A stretch of 64,000 bases of DNA. It comes from Gymnopus androsaceus JB14 (lineage: Eukaryota; Basidiomycota; Agaricomycetes; Agaricales; Omphalotaceae). Below, one piece after another: positions 9,366 to 24,200 of the stretch (position 1 is its first letter; every line of letters starts with the position of its first letter). The translations under genes were made by a program, and so were the position numbers. The stretch is taken from assembly GCA_009733575.1 (NCBI GenBank), contig ML769385.1, forward strand, positions 919,188 through 983,187, given 5' to 3'. The notes beneath the pieces are model-generated. The model saw only the letters and a program-made list of their open reading frames with translations. It did not search any database and was not told where the DNA came from.

Positions 9366-12236
9366 ATGAACATCTTCAGAAGCTGTATGTTCGCGTTCAA
9401 ACTTTACTCTGTGACTGTGCTGATACCTCTTTACAGTGATTGGCAAAGTCTGGCGTTCGTGTTTCGTTCAATGTCTTTTAATCTCTCATTCATTAACTTT
9501 GAACTTTAGAGGATCCTAATGCCGCTGAAGGTGCGCCACCTTCGCGATCTCTTCATCAATGTGTGCTCACCTTAGCTCCTCTAGTCGTCAAGATCTCTAC
9601 TGGTCAACTTTTTCTTCTCCGACCAGGCAATATCCGTACCTCGAGAGAATGCATGTACGTGCTCAATGTCTGGGACCGATAGCAAGGATCTAACTCTACA
9701 CAAAAGCTATAACGAAGCACTAGCAACCATTCGTCGCGTTCCTACCGTGGAGCACAATTTTCTTTTGGTTATCACCAGAGTTTATGAGGAGGGAGGCCAG
9801 GAGCTTTTAGAAGACGAGGACGAGAGTGAGTTGCGCCACTTTACCGGGTACTCCAACTGATCCTATCATATTCTAGCTGATGAAGAGCGCGAATTTCTCA
9901 TTAGCCACGAACTCGAATTCCGAACCGATAAGACACCTGAAGGAGACCCAACATTTGTCTGGCGAGATCTCGCTGGCGATGTGGACGAGTTTTTCGAATT
10001 CGTCGCCATCGGAACCAATGAGCCGACAAAGCTTTCTTTGAAATTTGCATGTACCGTGCCATGTACGAGCGTAAGTACACGTCTAGTGCCGACAATGTCA
10101 ACGACACGGACTTGGAGGAGTTTGTGTACAAGTGAGTTTGTCCTTTGTTCTTCATTAGGAAATCCATTTAATACTTGATAAGACCGCCTACCATGCAGAA
10201 GCCACCTCCTAGACGTAAAGTGAATAGACCGCCATCTACCTCGTCGGTGGAAGAGGTCAACCCAGCTCCTTCATCTGTTCCCAGCAAAGGGAAAGCAAAG
10301 GCCCCTGAAAGGATCCCGCTCCCTGGACCGTCGATCTTTCGTCTTGAAGAGGTCGAGCTTTATCACTGGGAGGAGGGACAACAAAATTTTTTTCAGCAAG
10401 GAATCGTCGAGGCGAATATTGCAAAGCAGGGCCAGGGGTTCAACTACTTCTTGTGCGCATCCAACGATACTGAAGGAGTTGTACTATCACATCGCTTCCA
10501 TCCGAGTATGAATCCCAAGTATGCGCCCAAAATTCCATCGTTTACTTGGAACTACTACCAAGAAGGTGATGCTACCAGTGGTAGCTGGGCGCTCAAATTT
10601 CATTCGGAGGAGCACTACAGCCAGTTCCGAGCTATGTACGAGCGATGCGCATGGGAAGATATCAACCAAGTGTCTTTCGACAAGATGAAAGAAGAAGACA
10701 GAAGATATATCCTGAGCGCTGACGAGGATGTGGAAATGCTTGATGCTGATATTGAGGACGAGGAAGACGAGGAGGAAGTTCTATCTGAGCTAGATCCAGA
10801 TGGTATATGCATAGCCGTTCCTTCTACGTGCTTTTTACTCATGTCCTCATCTAGAAGAAAGTGAGTCGGAAGAAGAAGAAGGTTACGAGGACGAAGATGC
10901 GCCTCGTATGATTGGGGGCGACAGCAATTCTCAACTTACTGTCGGGTACAAGGGTGACCGCGCCTATGTTGTTCGTGGCAACAACATTGGTGTTTTCGCA
11001 CATAATTCGGAAAGCAATTCGATGAAATACGACGGCACAATAAGCAGGCTCGCGACGACGAAAGGCAAGGTGTTCAAGCCTAAGAGTGTGAGTCCCAAGT
11101 TCTTTTCATTGGGTCTTTACTCTGAACTACTTTCAAGGTGATGCTTCACGACCAAGATACCAAGATGATCTTGATGAATCCTACAGAGCCCAACTCGTTG
11201 TTCCAGGCAGATATCGAGTATGGAAAGATTGTCGAGGAGTGGAAGGTTCATGATGATATCACCGTCGACCACATCGCACCGACAGACAAGTTTCGCACAA
11301 ACTACACAGGAGCAAACCCTCGTCGGAGCATCTCACAACGCATTATTCCGTATCGACCCTCGAGTCTCAGGGACGAAAATGGTGGACAGCCAGTACAAGC
11401 AATACGCTGGAAAGAACAAGTTCTCTGGTATTACAACCACTGCATCAGGAAAGCTTGCTGTCGCGAGTGAGAAGGGTGACTTGCGTCTATTCGACGCCAT
11501 TGGCAAGAACGCAAAAACCGCGCTTCCTCCTTTGGGTGACCCTATTCTTGGTATCGATGTCACTGCGGATGGTCGTTGGATCGTCGCAACCACCAAGACG
11601 TATTTGCTGCTGATCGACACACTTATTGGGGAGGGCAAGTACCAAGGAAGTTTAGGTTTCGATCGTAGCTTCCCCGCTACCGCGAAGCCTATACCCCGTC
11701 GGCTCCGACTCCGCAACGAGCACGTCGCGTACATGAACCACGACATCTCATTCACGCCTGCGAGGTGAGTACTAACATTCATCACCACCTATTGTTTATT
11801 TCGTTAATAATTCGGGCCGCTGACGCAAATCTTCATCACGTACACTAGGTTCAATATCGGCGAAGGCCAGGACGAAAACGCTATTGTAACTTCCACCGGT
11901 CAATTCGTGATTGCCTGGGACTTTGCCAAAGTGAAAAAAGGCCTTCTTGATCGATATGAAATCAAGAAATACGAAGACAAAGTCGTGCAGGATAACTTCA
12001 AGTTCAACGATGATAAGGAGATTGTGCGTTGCTTTCGCTTTTGGGGACCCGAACTCCCTAGGCTTTTTTTCTCTTTTTGCTCCCGTTGACATCGCTGACG
12101 GTACAAATGACAGATTGTCGCACTGAAGAACAACGTTATCCAAGTGAATAAGAAGGCACTGAAGAAGCCTACGCGTCGTTCGCTCGGAGCAGGAACCCCA
12201 GCTAGTAGATCTGATATTGTGAATGCACCTTATTGA
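9366..12236 (+). CDS. VID27: VID27, vacuolar import and degradation protein
   Basis: Eleven exons were traced: 9366-9384, 9437-9454, 9510-9530, 9585-9654, 9707-9825, 9877-10131, 10183-10802, 10855-11087, 11138-11764, 11849-12023 and 12114-12236. The start MNIFRSLIGKVW and 'STGQLFLLRPGNIR' match the family N-terminus; a middle PH-like part (RLEEVELYHW) and an acidic linker follow. The C-terminal beta-propeller-like VID27 domain starts at 'LTVGYKGDRAYVVRGNN' and includes 'PTEPNSLFQADIEYGKI'. In yeast VID27 is linked to degradation of fructose-1,6-bisphosphatase; its molecular role is unclear. Two single-base breaks are needed: one base missing near 10032 (PTK-FFEICMYRAMYE) and one extra near 11291 (DKF/AQTTQEQTL). 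Both sides match the family closely, so these look like sequence errors. Three of the first exons are micro-exons. Confidence 0.93.
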
Positions 12237-12557
12237 ACGATGGTTATACCCTTGGACGATTTACGATTCCTCATACGATCCTCCCTCATCTTTTGATTAT
12301 TGTGTATTAGTAGGAAGTAGGTAGTAAGTAGTAGATACAAATTTGACCCATAGTATTCCTTGTATTTTCAACGTCGATGTTGTCGCAGCGCGCGCACGTT
12401 TGAATGTCTAGGAATTAGATTCCTCAGCTTGAAATGAACCAACTGTTGATCAGCCGCTATCGGTAATAACCTGTTTATAACTACACTCGATTGTTAAACT
12501 GCTTTAAAACTAGGCACTGAATAAATACAGATAGTGATATCTGAGACACGTACGTAG
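12237..12557. other. convergent 3' spacer
   Basis: Region between the stops of VID27 and the DUF7704 gene. It contains a TAGGAAGTAGGTAGTAAGTAG purine-rich run near 12310 that may lie in the 3' UTR. No gene seen. Confidence 0.5.
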
Positions 12558-13416
12558 TCAGTAAATGAAAACCACACATGAGAAGCAAAGGCACTGACTA
12601 ATAAATCGAAGGCGAGTCGACCGAGCAGGAGATATCTCCATATGTCCTAGATAACTCCTAGCGTATCGAGCAGAAGATTTTGAACTAGCGGCAAGACCAG
12701 TGCTAGTAGCGACCCGCTGGCCATCCCTCGAGTGAACATATCGTCCAATACCCAAATGCCAGCAGATACGAGGAACCATTAAAGTGAGACCCAGTCCAAT
12801 TGTCGTCCATAGCATAGGACTCCAATTGCTCAGATTCCATTTATCTTCCCCCAGAGCCCATATAGTCACATAAAGATGCAAAACGTCCCCAATAAGAAGT
12901 GGAATTAAAAGAGCGGAAACGATTTTTTCTTGGATATGAACATTGGAAGCGAGATGATTGCGAGCAGCCGTGAGTAAAAAGTAGTTGACCACTCCGATGA
13001 GAAAGCAGACGTGCGCCAATTGTATAACCGTCTAGGAGAAGTTAGTAAACAGTATACGCGTCCGGAACAAATACTTACAACCAAACTTGCACGCGGAAGT
13101 TCAGCCTGGCAGGAATTGAGGTCAGTCAACGAAGTAGATGCGACAGAAAAGACTTACCGGCGGAGGACTGTTTATAGGCCAAGGAGCTTGTCCATCGTGA
13201 GTCTGTTCAAGGCTTAAGAAAGCGCGGCCATATAGATTTGCTATATTATTACCGTCTTTGGATCTCTAGAGGATGGGGAACGATGAGCGCACATCTCGTC
13301 ATCGGAGGAATTACCTACGACCAAGCACCGATGAAGCCTAACAGACAAAGTAAAGGCTCGTAGCAAGCAAAAATCGCGTAGTAAACGGGGGGAATAGCGG
13401 ACGTGGGTCTATCCAT
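12558..13416 (-). CDS. DUF7704-type integral membrane protein
   Basis: Five exons: 13319-13416, a 13-base micro-exon 13253-13265, 13158-13202, 13079-13105 and 12558-13031. The spliced protein begins MDRPTSAIPPVYYAIFACYE, continues 'GAWSDPKTTHDGQAPWP' and 'PRASLVTVIQLAHVC', then 'SALLIPLLIGDVLHLYVTIW' and 'ALGEDKWN', ending in a polar Ser/Arg tail. Four hydrophobic segments and these motifs match a fungal membrane-protein family annotated as DUF7704. No catalytic residues are visible and the role is unknown. All frames join without breaks. Confidence 0.8.
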
Positions 13417-13950
13417 TCTCTGGTTCACGCGCGGGGCGTTAAGGAAGGAACGAAAGTGGTCTTATATGATAAGCCTGCACATGAGATGAGAAGTTGGTCA
13501 GAAAGGATTATGCCACGGATTATGCCACGGGTGACGGTGCCGGGATGACGTACGTGAGTCAAAGGGTTTAAAAACCATTTTTTTCGAGCGTCTTTTTTTT
13601 TTCTCATCTTACATCTTACACTATGGTCATCATACTACGATTCACAGTTCAAACTCCTCCAGGCTGTGCAATCTAATGGCGAAGACCTAGAGCATTCTCG
13701 CAGACGCGGGATGAAGATTATAATGCTCTCATGCTTTTTTCTTGCACTTTAGAGCTTCGCTTTTTTCTGACATTCTCCGACTTCTCCACGTATTAATCCC
13801 GGTAGAAATGGGTAAATGGGTATCAAAATACATTACTTGACATCGATGATAGGTACCTAGGTACAGGTCCTCTTCTTTCGCCCTTGACCATGAGAATCGA
13901 ATTTTTCCAATAATAGTATCCACTGAAATCTCAAGCTGCCAACCCGCCAG
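13417..13950. other. intergenic, promoter side of the DUF7704 gene
   Basis: Contains a perfect 12-base tandem duplication ATTATGCCACGG (13507-13530), a short T-rich tract (T10) near 13590-13600, and no supported reading frame. Confidence 0.5.
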
Positions 13951-15330
13951 TTAAACGCCGGTTTTATAGAACCCTTTAGCCGTCAAGTACTCGTTATGCT
14001 CTTTCTTGTGTCGCAAAATAGTGCTGTCGACACCTCGACGCCAAAGCGGGAGACCAATCTACATACGACAGACGTGCGATGTAAGCGTCGTTGTCAAAGA
14101 AGGTACCGGGAAAGCACAATGTTCAGTCGAACAACCTCGAGCAATGAAATATTTACGCACCCATCCAATAGCCGCGTAAAGTCCGTCCAAGAGTATGTTG
14201 TGGTGCGGTGTCGCACCTATGGTTGAAGAACGGAAAATATTGGAAAGCATGTCGGGTGCGATGTGGAAATCACCATGTTGGACACCTAGCACAGCGTAAG
14301 TAAACATCGCTGTCGTTGTTGTTAGCTCGGTTACATTACCTTGGATAAGCTCATTCGCAAGTACTTCCGGTGCCGTGGGTTTGTCTGTTGATTCAATTTC
14401 GAGTGTGATCTTGGGTTTGACGCGATTTTCTTCTACATATCCCGGACTATCAATATTTCCAGGGAACATGATGTGCACGGTACAATCGTAGAGAATGAGC
14501 TCTGAACGAAGGGTTTCCGCGAGTCCTGTACGCGAGTAAGAATTCTGGAATTGAGTCCGTGCGCGGTAAGTACATACCTCGAAGTGCATGTTTTCCGGGA
14601 GAATATGTCGAGTAACCGATCATTGACATATAGCCGAGGAGAGACGAGATGAATACAAGCTTTCCCGGTCTTTTGTCGCGTACAATTCGCTTTGTGTAAG
14701 CCTAGAGTCAATGCGCAATCAATAAGAGTCTACGGCACGAGTTGAACAAAATAATCCACCAAAGCCGAATACGCCTGTACCCAATAAGTATTATCCATTC
14801 CTTTCTGGAGAGAGCTTGCATTCTCCTCGACAAAGAAGCCTGGTGTTGCTGCTCCTGCACATAAAAACACCGCGTCGGGAACTTTGCCTCCGTGTTCCTG
14901 CGCTGCTGATTCCAAGGCTGCAGCAGAGGACTCCGGATCCGTTAGTGAGTAAGAGTAAGATCGGAGCACTTGATTGGGACTTGTTCGAAATTTCTACAAT
15001 AAATTAGGACAACTTTCGCACTGCAGTACGCGTAAAGTACAAACCTCCAGTTCTGCTAGCGCCATGGCCAAACGCTCCTCATTCCGAGCCACGATGGAAA
15101 CGTCGGCACCTTTCTTTGTGAGAGCAACTGCAATAGCCAAACCAAGTCCTGAAGACCCTCCGGTGATGTAGCAATGCTAAACCGTTCAGCTATAGGCTCA
15201 AACGCCGAAAGTTTGAATAACATACTTGTCCCTGCGGATTCCATTTCTTTGATGGCCACATAGTCCAGAGAGCGAAAAGGAGCGTGGATAGAATGAGAGT
15301 GGCAACAGTGTTGGAGGAGAGATGAAGCAT
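13951..15330 (-). CDS. TSC10: 3-ketodihydrosphingosine reductase (TSC10/KDSR)
   Basis: Exons: 15226-15330, 15045-15176, 14760-14993, 14578-14701, 14340-14525, 14157-14285 and 13951-14058, all in frame. A hydrophobic N-terminal anchor (ATLILSTLLFALW) is followed by the Rossmann NADPH site 'ITGGSSGLGLAIA', the 'LCAGAATPG' strand, catalytic Ser in 'LVFISSLLGY' and the Tyr-x-x-x-Lys pair in 'YSTYSPGKHALRG'. The C-terminus 'IGLPLWRRGVD' and 'HNEYLTAKGF' is typical of TSC10. The enzyme reduces 3-ketosphinganine to sphinganine at the ER, the second step of sphingolipid synthesis. No breaks were seen. Confidence 0.93.
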
Positions 15331-15442
15331 ATACCGCTATCACCGTTCAAAAGAAGTGTAAAAAGGAGCACAAGCGCCCACAAGTAAGCGCCACAACGCG
15401 TCTCGACTATTCACTTGTATATATTCTAAATACTTCAATACA

Positions 15443-18401
<2,959 letters not shown>

Positions 18402-18462
18402 CGTGGTAAGGACTTGACTGAATTTCGAGCGCCAAAATTCTTTTTCCCTTCCATCATCTTGG
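18402..18462. promoter_or_regulatory. 61-bp bidirectional promoter NCL1/USB1
   Basis: The two divergent start codons are at 18401 (minus) and 18463 (plus). All 5' UTR and core promoter signals for both genes must lie in these 61 bases or overlap the coding parts. No TATA box is visible; the stretch is pyrimidine-rich on the plus strand. Confidence 0.6.
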
Positions 18463-19452
18463 ATGAAGAGGAGTCTCACTCTGGTTTCATATAGCAGCTC
18501 TGACGAAGAACCTGATCCAAACCAGGCTCAGTTAAAGAAAAGAAAGTGAGTTGAATTGCATTAATAGTTATTCTACTTGCTTAATATTTTCAGAAAGCTT
18601 CCTAGTCTCTCATCTTCTTTGGTGGTTCAAACGCCTAAAGATGACCCAGCCTTGCATCAAGGTCGAATTCGTACTATGCCACACGTAGATGGCCAATGGG
18701 CTTCGCATGTCTACGTGTCTATCGAGGTGCACAGAGCTTCCGCGATGTACAAGCTTCTATTGGACTCTCTTCAGACCGCCAAGGAACTTGAACCTGCGTT
18801 ACACGATTTCTTTGGACTAGGCGACGAGTCTGGGAAACATCTGGACTTGCATATATCCCTGTCGAGACCTATCTTCTTGCGCGCACACCAAAGAGACGAC
18901 TTGAAGCGTGTTGTAAGGTCGCTGGCAGAGAAAAGCAGTAGGTGAGTTCTACTATCCACACGATGTTCCGATTTACTTATCATGGCATATAGCTTCAAAG
19001 TCACATTCACTACTTTTTCAGTTCTAACTAATGACGAAAAAACACGCACTTTCTTGGCTTTGGATGTTGGTTCAGGCCATCATGAGGTTCGGATTCATTT
19101 CCACATTTTCAATCGCATTTGCTTATTTTGAATTACATAGCTCAAACTCTTATCAGATGGGCTAGCACCATTTATTTCTACCTTGCGCCAGAAAGAATAC
19201 TACGCCGATCCGCGATTTCACGCATCTATAGCCTGGGCTCTTATGTCTTCCGCCGTGGAATCTTCCAAGCTCGCCGATGATTCGTCCTCATCGACCTATC
19301 AATCAATCTTGCGAATTCCTGCATCGCTAACCACGACGCTGAATAAACGCTATGCCCCTACATTATCTTCAAAATCCTGTAGCGCGTTCGATGTGCAAGA
19401 TGTATGCTTAAAGATCGGGAAGGATGTATTTTCTTGGAGGGTTCAAGGCTAA
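18463..19452 (+). CDS. USB1: U6 snRNA phosphodiesterase USB1
   Basis: Four exons: 18463-18545, 18594-18941, 18993-19086 and 19141-19452. The protein has a Lys/Asp-rich start and the two H-x-S/T motifs of the 2H phosphoesterase fold: 'LDLHISLSRP' and 'DPRFHASIAWAL'. 'HVYVSIEV' and 'FLALDVGSGHHE' are further family strands. USB1/MPN1 is a 3'-5' exonuclease that trims and seals the oligo-U tail of U6 snRNA in the nucleus. Length of about 275 residues is normal and there are no frame breaks. It converges with FEX, with 64 bp between the stops. Confidence 0.92.
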
Positions 19453-19516
19453 TTTGTTTTACAATTAGATCAGTTTAATAAAGTACGTTAGCAATAAGGA
19501 TATAACGGTACATATT

Positions 19517-20831
19517 CTAGTCAAACTTGCACATCACCTCCTTTCTGACATTCCCCGACAGTAATGAGGGTCCCATGATAACCAGAAACAATAGCTGGCC
19601 CACTCCCCAACTCATTAAGACATATCGGAGACGCTCCCATCCTTTCAATCCACGAATCTCTACTGCAAATGTGCTGATTGTCGTCAAGCACCCGCAATAA
19701 CCATCATCCAGTCCTTGAATAATCGAGCATCCATTGGGCGATAGTGGTTTGCTTGCAATAGATTGAATGACGTGCAAAGCCGCGAGAAGTCCGGTCCCTG
19801 TCGAATTAGCGGCGAATGTCCCGAGCGGAAACCCGGTCAGCAGTGGGTTGAGTAATATAGAAAGTGTGTAACGAGTGAGTGTTCCAGGAAATGCAAAAAG
19901 TAGCGCAGCTGTGGCCTGGTGTCGGTATGAAGCTGGAAGTAGGAAAAACGTTGGAAGAGTTGCAGCATAAATCAATACGGATATGATGGAGATAGCGTAT
20001 CGGACTGGACGAGAGGGAGACGGTACTGTCGGCAGATACGGATGGATAATTCGACCAATGTACGACCCAAAGAGCACAGAAGATATAGAAATCAGGAGTG
20101 TAAAGACACTTTTCCCTAGGCCATCGATAAACTAGAAACGGTCAGTTGAATTCTCTCCAGCAAGAACAGAAAAGCGTACATTTCGAAGACCAGAGTGATG
20201 CGTGTTATTACTGTTTATCCAAGAATCAAACACGTCCAGTTGCCAACTCGAAAATGTTGTAACAGAGCCGCAAAAACCTGCGATATGAGATTTTAAACTT
20301 CTTTGGTTTTATCAACTCATGTTTCACCTGTGGTCAATGCTGTATAAAGTGGAGGATAACTAGAAACATGAGATCAAAGAATAAAACAAAACTAGATACT
20401 CACAAGCTTCCCAATGGCTCCTTCAGGGTTATACCAATTCCCATAACAAAACAGCCGAAACCCTGCACATACGCCAACGAAAATACGCTTTGACCATCAT
20501 AAGTGCCCAGTGCGGACAGACCGAGTCTCACAAGCACTCCAAAGATGGAGGCAGGCATGAGAAGAAAGAGTACATGAGGGGAAAACGCATGATAGGTTTT
20601 TAAACTTGAAGTGGGAAGTTGATCAGAGTGGCGGCTGCTGCGTCTGCTGGGAGGCACGTCGACGGAGGAAATAGAGACTTCTGACCCAACGTCGTGTACA
20701 GAGGTTTGTATTCGCCTCGAGGACGACGGATCCGATGGGTCATCTTTACCCATCGTCTTGAGAGGAAACATACGAGAGAAGACGGTGGGAAGGTCGAAAC
20801 TAAATAATATCAACGCCACCCGGGACGCCAC
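19517..20831 (-). CDS. FEX1: fluoride export protein FEX (fused double CrcB domain)
   Basis: Exons 20404-20831, 20328-20359, 20180-20277 and 19517-20131. A Ser-rich cytosolic N-terminus precedes two CrcB/Fluc modules in one chain. Each has the pore signature: 'GFCGSVTTFSSWQLDVF' in the first and 'GYCGCLTTISTFAVEI' in the second, with Asn and Phe-box residues nearby (FAANSTGTGLLAALHV). Fungal FEX proteins are plasma-membrane fluoride channels essential for surviving environmental fluoride. The start is uncertain (20831, or Met at 20771 or 20753). No frame breaks. Confidence 0.92.
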
Positions 20832-21277
20832 CGGCTAACCACCGGGACTTTTCGAGCCAATAAGGCTAAAGCGATTTGCGAATAGTGAGGTAGAGTTTTA
20901 GATACGAGCTTTTATACGGTTCATACTAAAAAAAATGACTCGCTGTGACTAGTACAAAGTGGGGATTCAGAGGCTTCGGATCCAGCAGATTAGCGAGGTA
21001 AGCGGTGTCCAAAAACCAGAATGTCGCGGTCAGCCTATCAGCAAAATCTGGGCCCGAGTCTCATGAGAGCTGTCCACGAGCTGTCAAATTTCTCTAGCTC
21101 TCTGCTGCTTGCTCCAAATGTAATGCTTTTCTCTGGCTAATACCCAGGTTATTGACAGCTTTAGCCACGGATGCTGTAATTTTTAACTGTACGAGCTTTT
21201 ATACGATTTATCTACAAAAATAACTAGATAAGATTACAGGAATGTACAATAGCAAGGCAAGCAAGGTCAGAAAAACA
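20832..21277. other. intergenic with a pair of 16-base direct repeats
   Basis: TACGAGCTTTTATACG occurs at 20903-20918 and again at 21190-21205, each followed by a similar A-rich stretch. Otherwise no gene is seen. The second copy is close to the 3' end of MSH2. Confidence 0.6.
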
Positions 21278-24200
21278 TTAGAACGCGGCCAGGAGCGACT
21301 TGAGCCACGGATTGCTCTCAATCTGAGGTAGGAATTTGTCCGCGTGAGCTTTCAACTGCTCAAGTTGCTGCTCTGGTGAAACTTCCTCCTCTTCCTCTAA
21401 GCTCATGACGATATCTTCTCCATCCGTTGGAGCTGTAGTAGCCCACGAACGAAGAAAGTCATCTATAATCTTGATACCCTCATCCGTCACTTCATCCGGA
21501 ACGTCGACGTCCATGGCCTTATCGTCTGAATGATAATTAGAATTCAGCAGTTCCCATAGTATTGAAAGATAGCGTACCACCGCCAAAGTCTTCCAGGTCA
21601 TCGGCTTTGAATTTCGCAAGCTGCAAACTAGTTTAATTACTTCTGATAAATTATTCACCACTAAACATACCTTTACGACACTTGCAGGGAAACCAGCCAG
21701 CTCCGCAACGTGAATACCAAAGCTTTGGTCGGAAATGCCTGTGTATTCAATAAGATTCATGAAGCTACATTCAGCAAAGTCAATGGAGCTTACCGGGCTC
21801 GACCTTGTACAGTAAAGTAATCTCGCGCTTTTCGTTCCCTGCTGTCTTCTCTCCCACATGAGCGACCACATGTAGATTCTTAACGTGTGGCAGTTGTTGG
21901 TCGAGTGCGGTTAGTTCGTGGAAATGCGTAGCGAAAAGGCAGAACGCGTGAATCTGTGACGCGATGTGTCTACAACAAGTGATCGTTGGGGTTTTCACCG
22001 ATGACAAGGAGGGTAAGACGTACTCTGAGATGGCCCAAGCTAGTCCAAACCCGTCATAAGTCGACGTTCCTTGAAATGCGAGGTGAGTTAATCAAACAAT
22101 ATGCGCAAATCGACAGCAAACCTCTTCCAAGCTCGTCGATGATAATAAGAGAATCTTTTGTAGCAGACTAACACAAAATAAACATCAGCAACCACATGCA
22201 ATCCAAATCATCACTCACTCGAAGAATAGTCGCGGTCTCCAGCATCTCAGCCATAAAGGTCGACACACCTTTCAGCTGGCTATCCCCAGCACCGACACGG
22301 CAAAGTATAGAGTCAAAGATGGGAAGCCGAGCTTCAGAGCAGGGCACGAAGCATCCGACTTGAGCCATTAATGCGACTACGCCCACTTGGCGGATATATG
22401 TCGATTTTCCTCCCTATGTTGGGACCAGCTACCGATAATACCTGAGGAATCATTTTGAAGAGGAACGTACAAAACTCACTGATGATCTGGAATTCACTCT
22501 TATCTGCAAATTTTGTCAGAGGATGAAGGGGATTATAATTGGTTCTATTCACCTTTGACCATTTCCACATCGTTGGCAATAAAAGAGACATCCTCTTGAA
22601 CTTCTAGGCAAGGATGTCGAGCGTCACGTAGGATGAGGTCCCCTTCGCCTTTAGAAATGGTTCGTTAACGTTTGGAACTAGCTTGTGAGGAACATACCGA
22701 TTTGCATCACTTTGGGTTTCACATAAGGTTCAGGAGCGTTAATGGAGACATGGGCAAAGCTGTATGTCGCGACTCTTCCAGTAAGTGTATTATTCACTAG
22801 CGCACGAAATCGCTCACCTGATGATGACATCCAGTTGCGCTATCACATTGTCCAAAGATTCAAGGACAGCGGTATACGTAGCTTCAAAGTAAAGGATAAG
22901 TCGACATACTCTACACAGAACGGTGTACTCACAAGCAATCTTGACCACCTCTTTCACTAGCCCGCTCTGGGTCCTTGTATACCTGTCAGAGTGCTCCTTG
23001 TAGTCTTCCGCAAGCCTCTTCAAAGTCTTGGTGGTGAAGAAAACGCCACTTTTGGTGGTTCCTAATTCTGTGTACTTTTTGGTGGAGAGATTTTTTGCGT
23101 CCTGCATTTCGCAGTCAGGTACGGTCGTGATGAGATTGAAAGAAAACATACATTCTTCGTCAACCGGAAACAATATCCATAGGTCGGGTTATTCTCGAGA
23201 TGAAGCTTTTTATCTAGCTGCATGCCAAGGTCATCGCCTACTTCGCGATGCTCATCATCTAGCCCATCCCGGACCTTGAACAAATACACTTTAACAAAAT
23301 TTTGGTAACAGGACTAGAGTATGCACCTCAGTCAGTTTGTTCGCTAATTCCTGTAGCCTGGGGTCATAATCTGGTTTGATCACGAAGTGGTGTTTTTCGA
23401 GCTCTTTCAAATCAAGAGTTTGCTCCACCATTTCAGAGTACTTTGAAAGACTTATTTCCTGTTCCCGCAGCTTAGCCAGGGACATTTCCTCCAACAAGAT
23501 GGTGTATTCTTCGTGCTCCGTTTGGATACCTTCGAGAGCTTCAATCATACCAGGCAGCTAAACGATATATAAATGAGAGATGGTCTAGATAATGATACAG
23601 AGCTTACTTTGAGCACGACCTGATACACGCGTACTACGTCTTCGAGACTCGCCTGATACCTCTGGAATCTTTTACTTAGTCGGTGGAGATCAGGCATATA
23701 TTTTAGGTAGTCGTTCTAGCCTTGAATGTTAGTTTCTTCATCTATACGTGGGGTCTAAGTACCTGCCTGGAGCGTTTGTCGAGAATTCGTATCATCGACA
23801 AACATCTCGACCAAATTTTGGCGTTTTCCTTGGGACGGCAATCAGAACCAGTAGAAAAAGCTTATTTACTACGCACTGATCTCATGCAAATTGACCAGCG
23901 GTTGCTTAAGCCAAGTCCCCAGAAGCCTCGTACCCTGTGCTGTCTTGCATTTATTCAACAACCCAAGCAGCGTGGTGTTCCGTGTTGTTGAAGCAGCATT
24001 CCCTGGAGCTTCAGTTAAATTGAGTGCTCTCAGCGCGCTAGCATCGAGTCGCATGTATTGGCCCAAGTCGTGTGTTCGAATTGAGTAAGCATTGTGGTTG
24101 GAAGGATCAGACAGAAGAGACAAGTAGGTTATGAGAGCAGACAGCGCAGATGGAGCAACCGGGAGCGCCAGTTGAGCTAGAAAAACTATCAGGCAATCGA

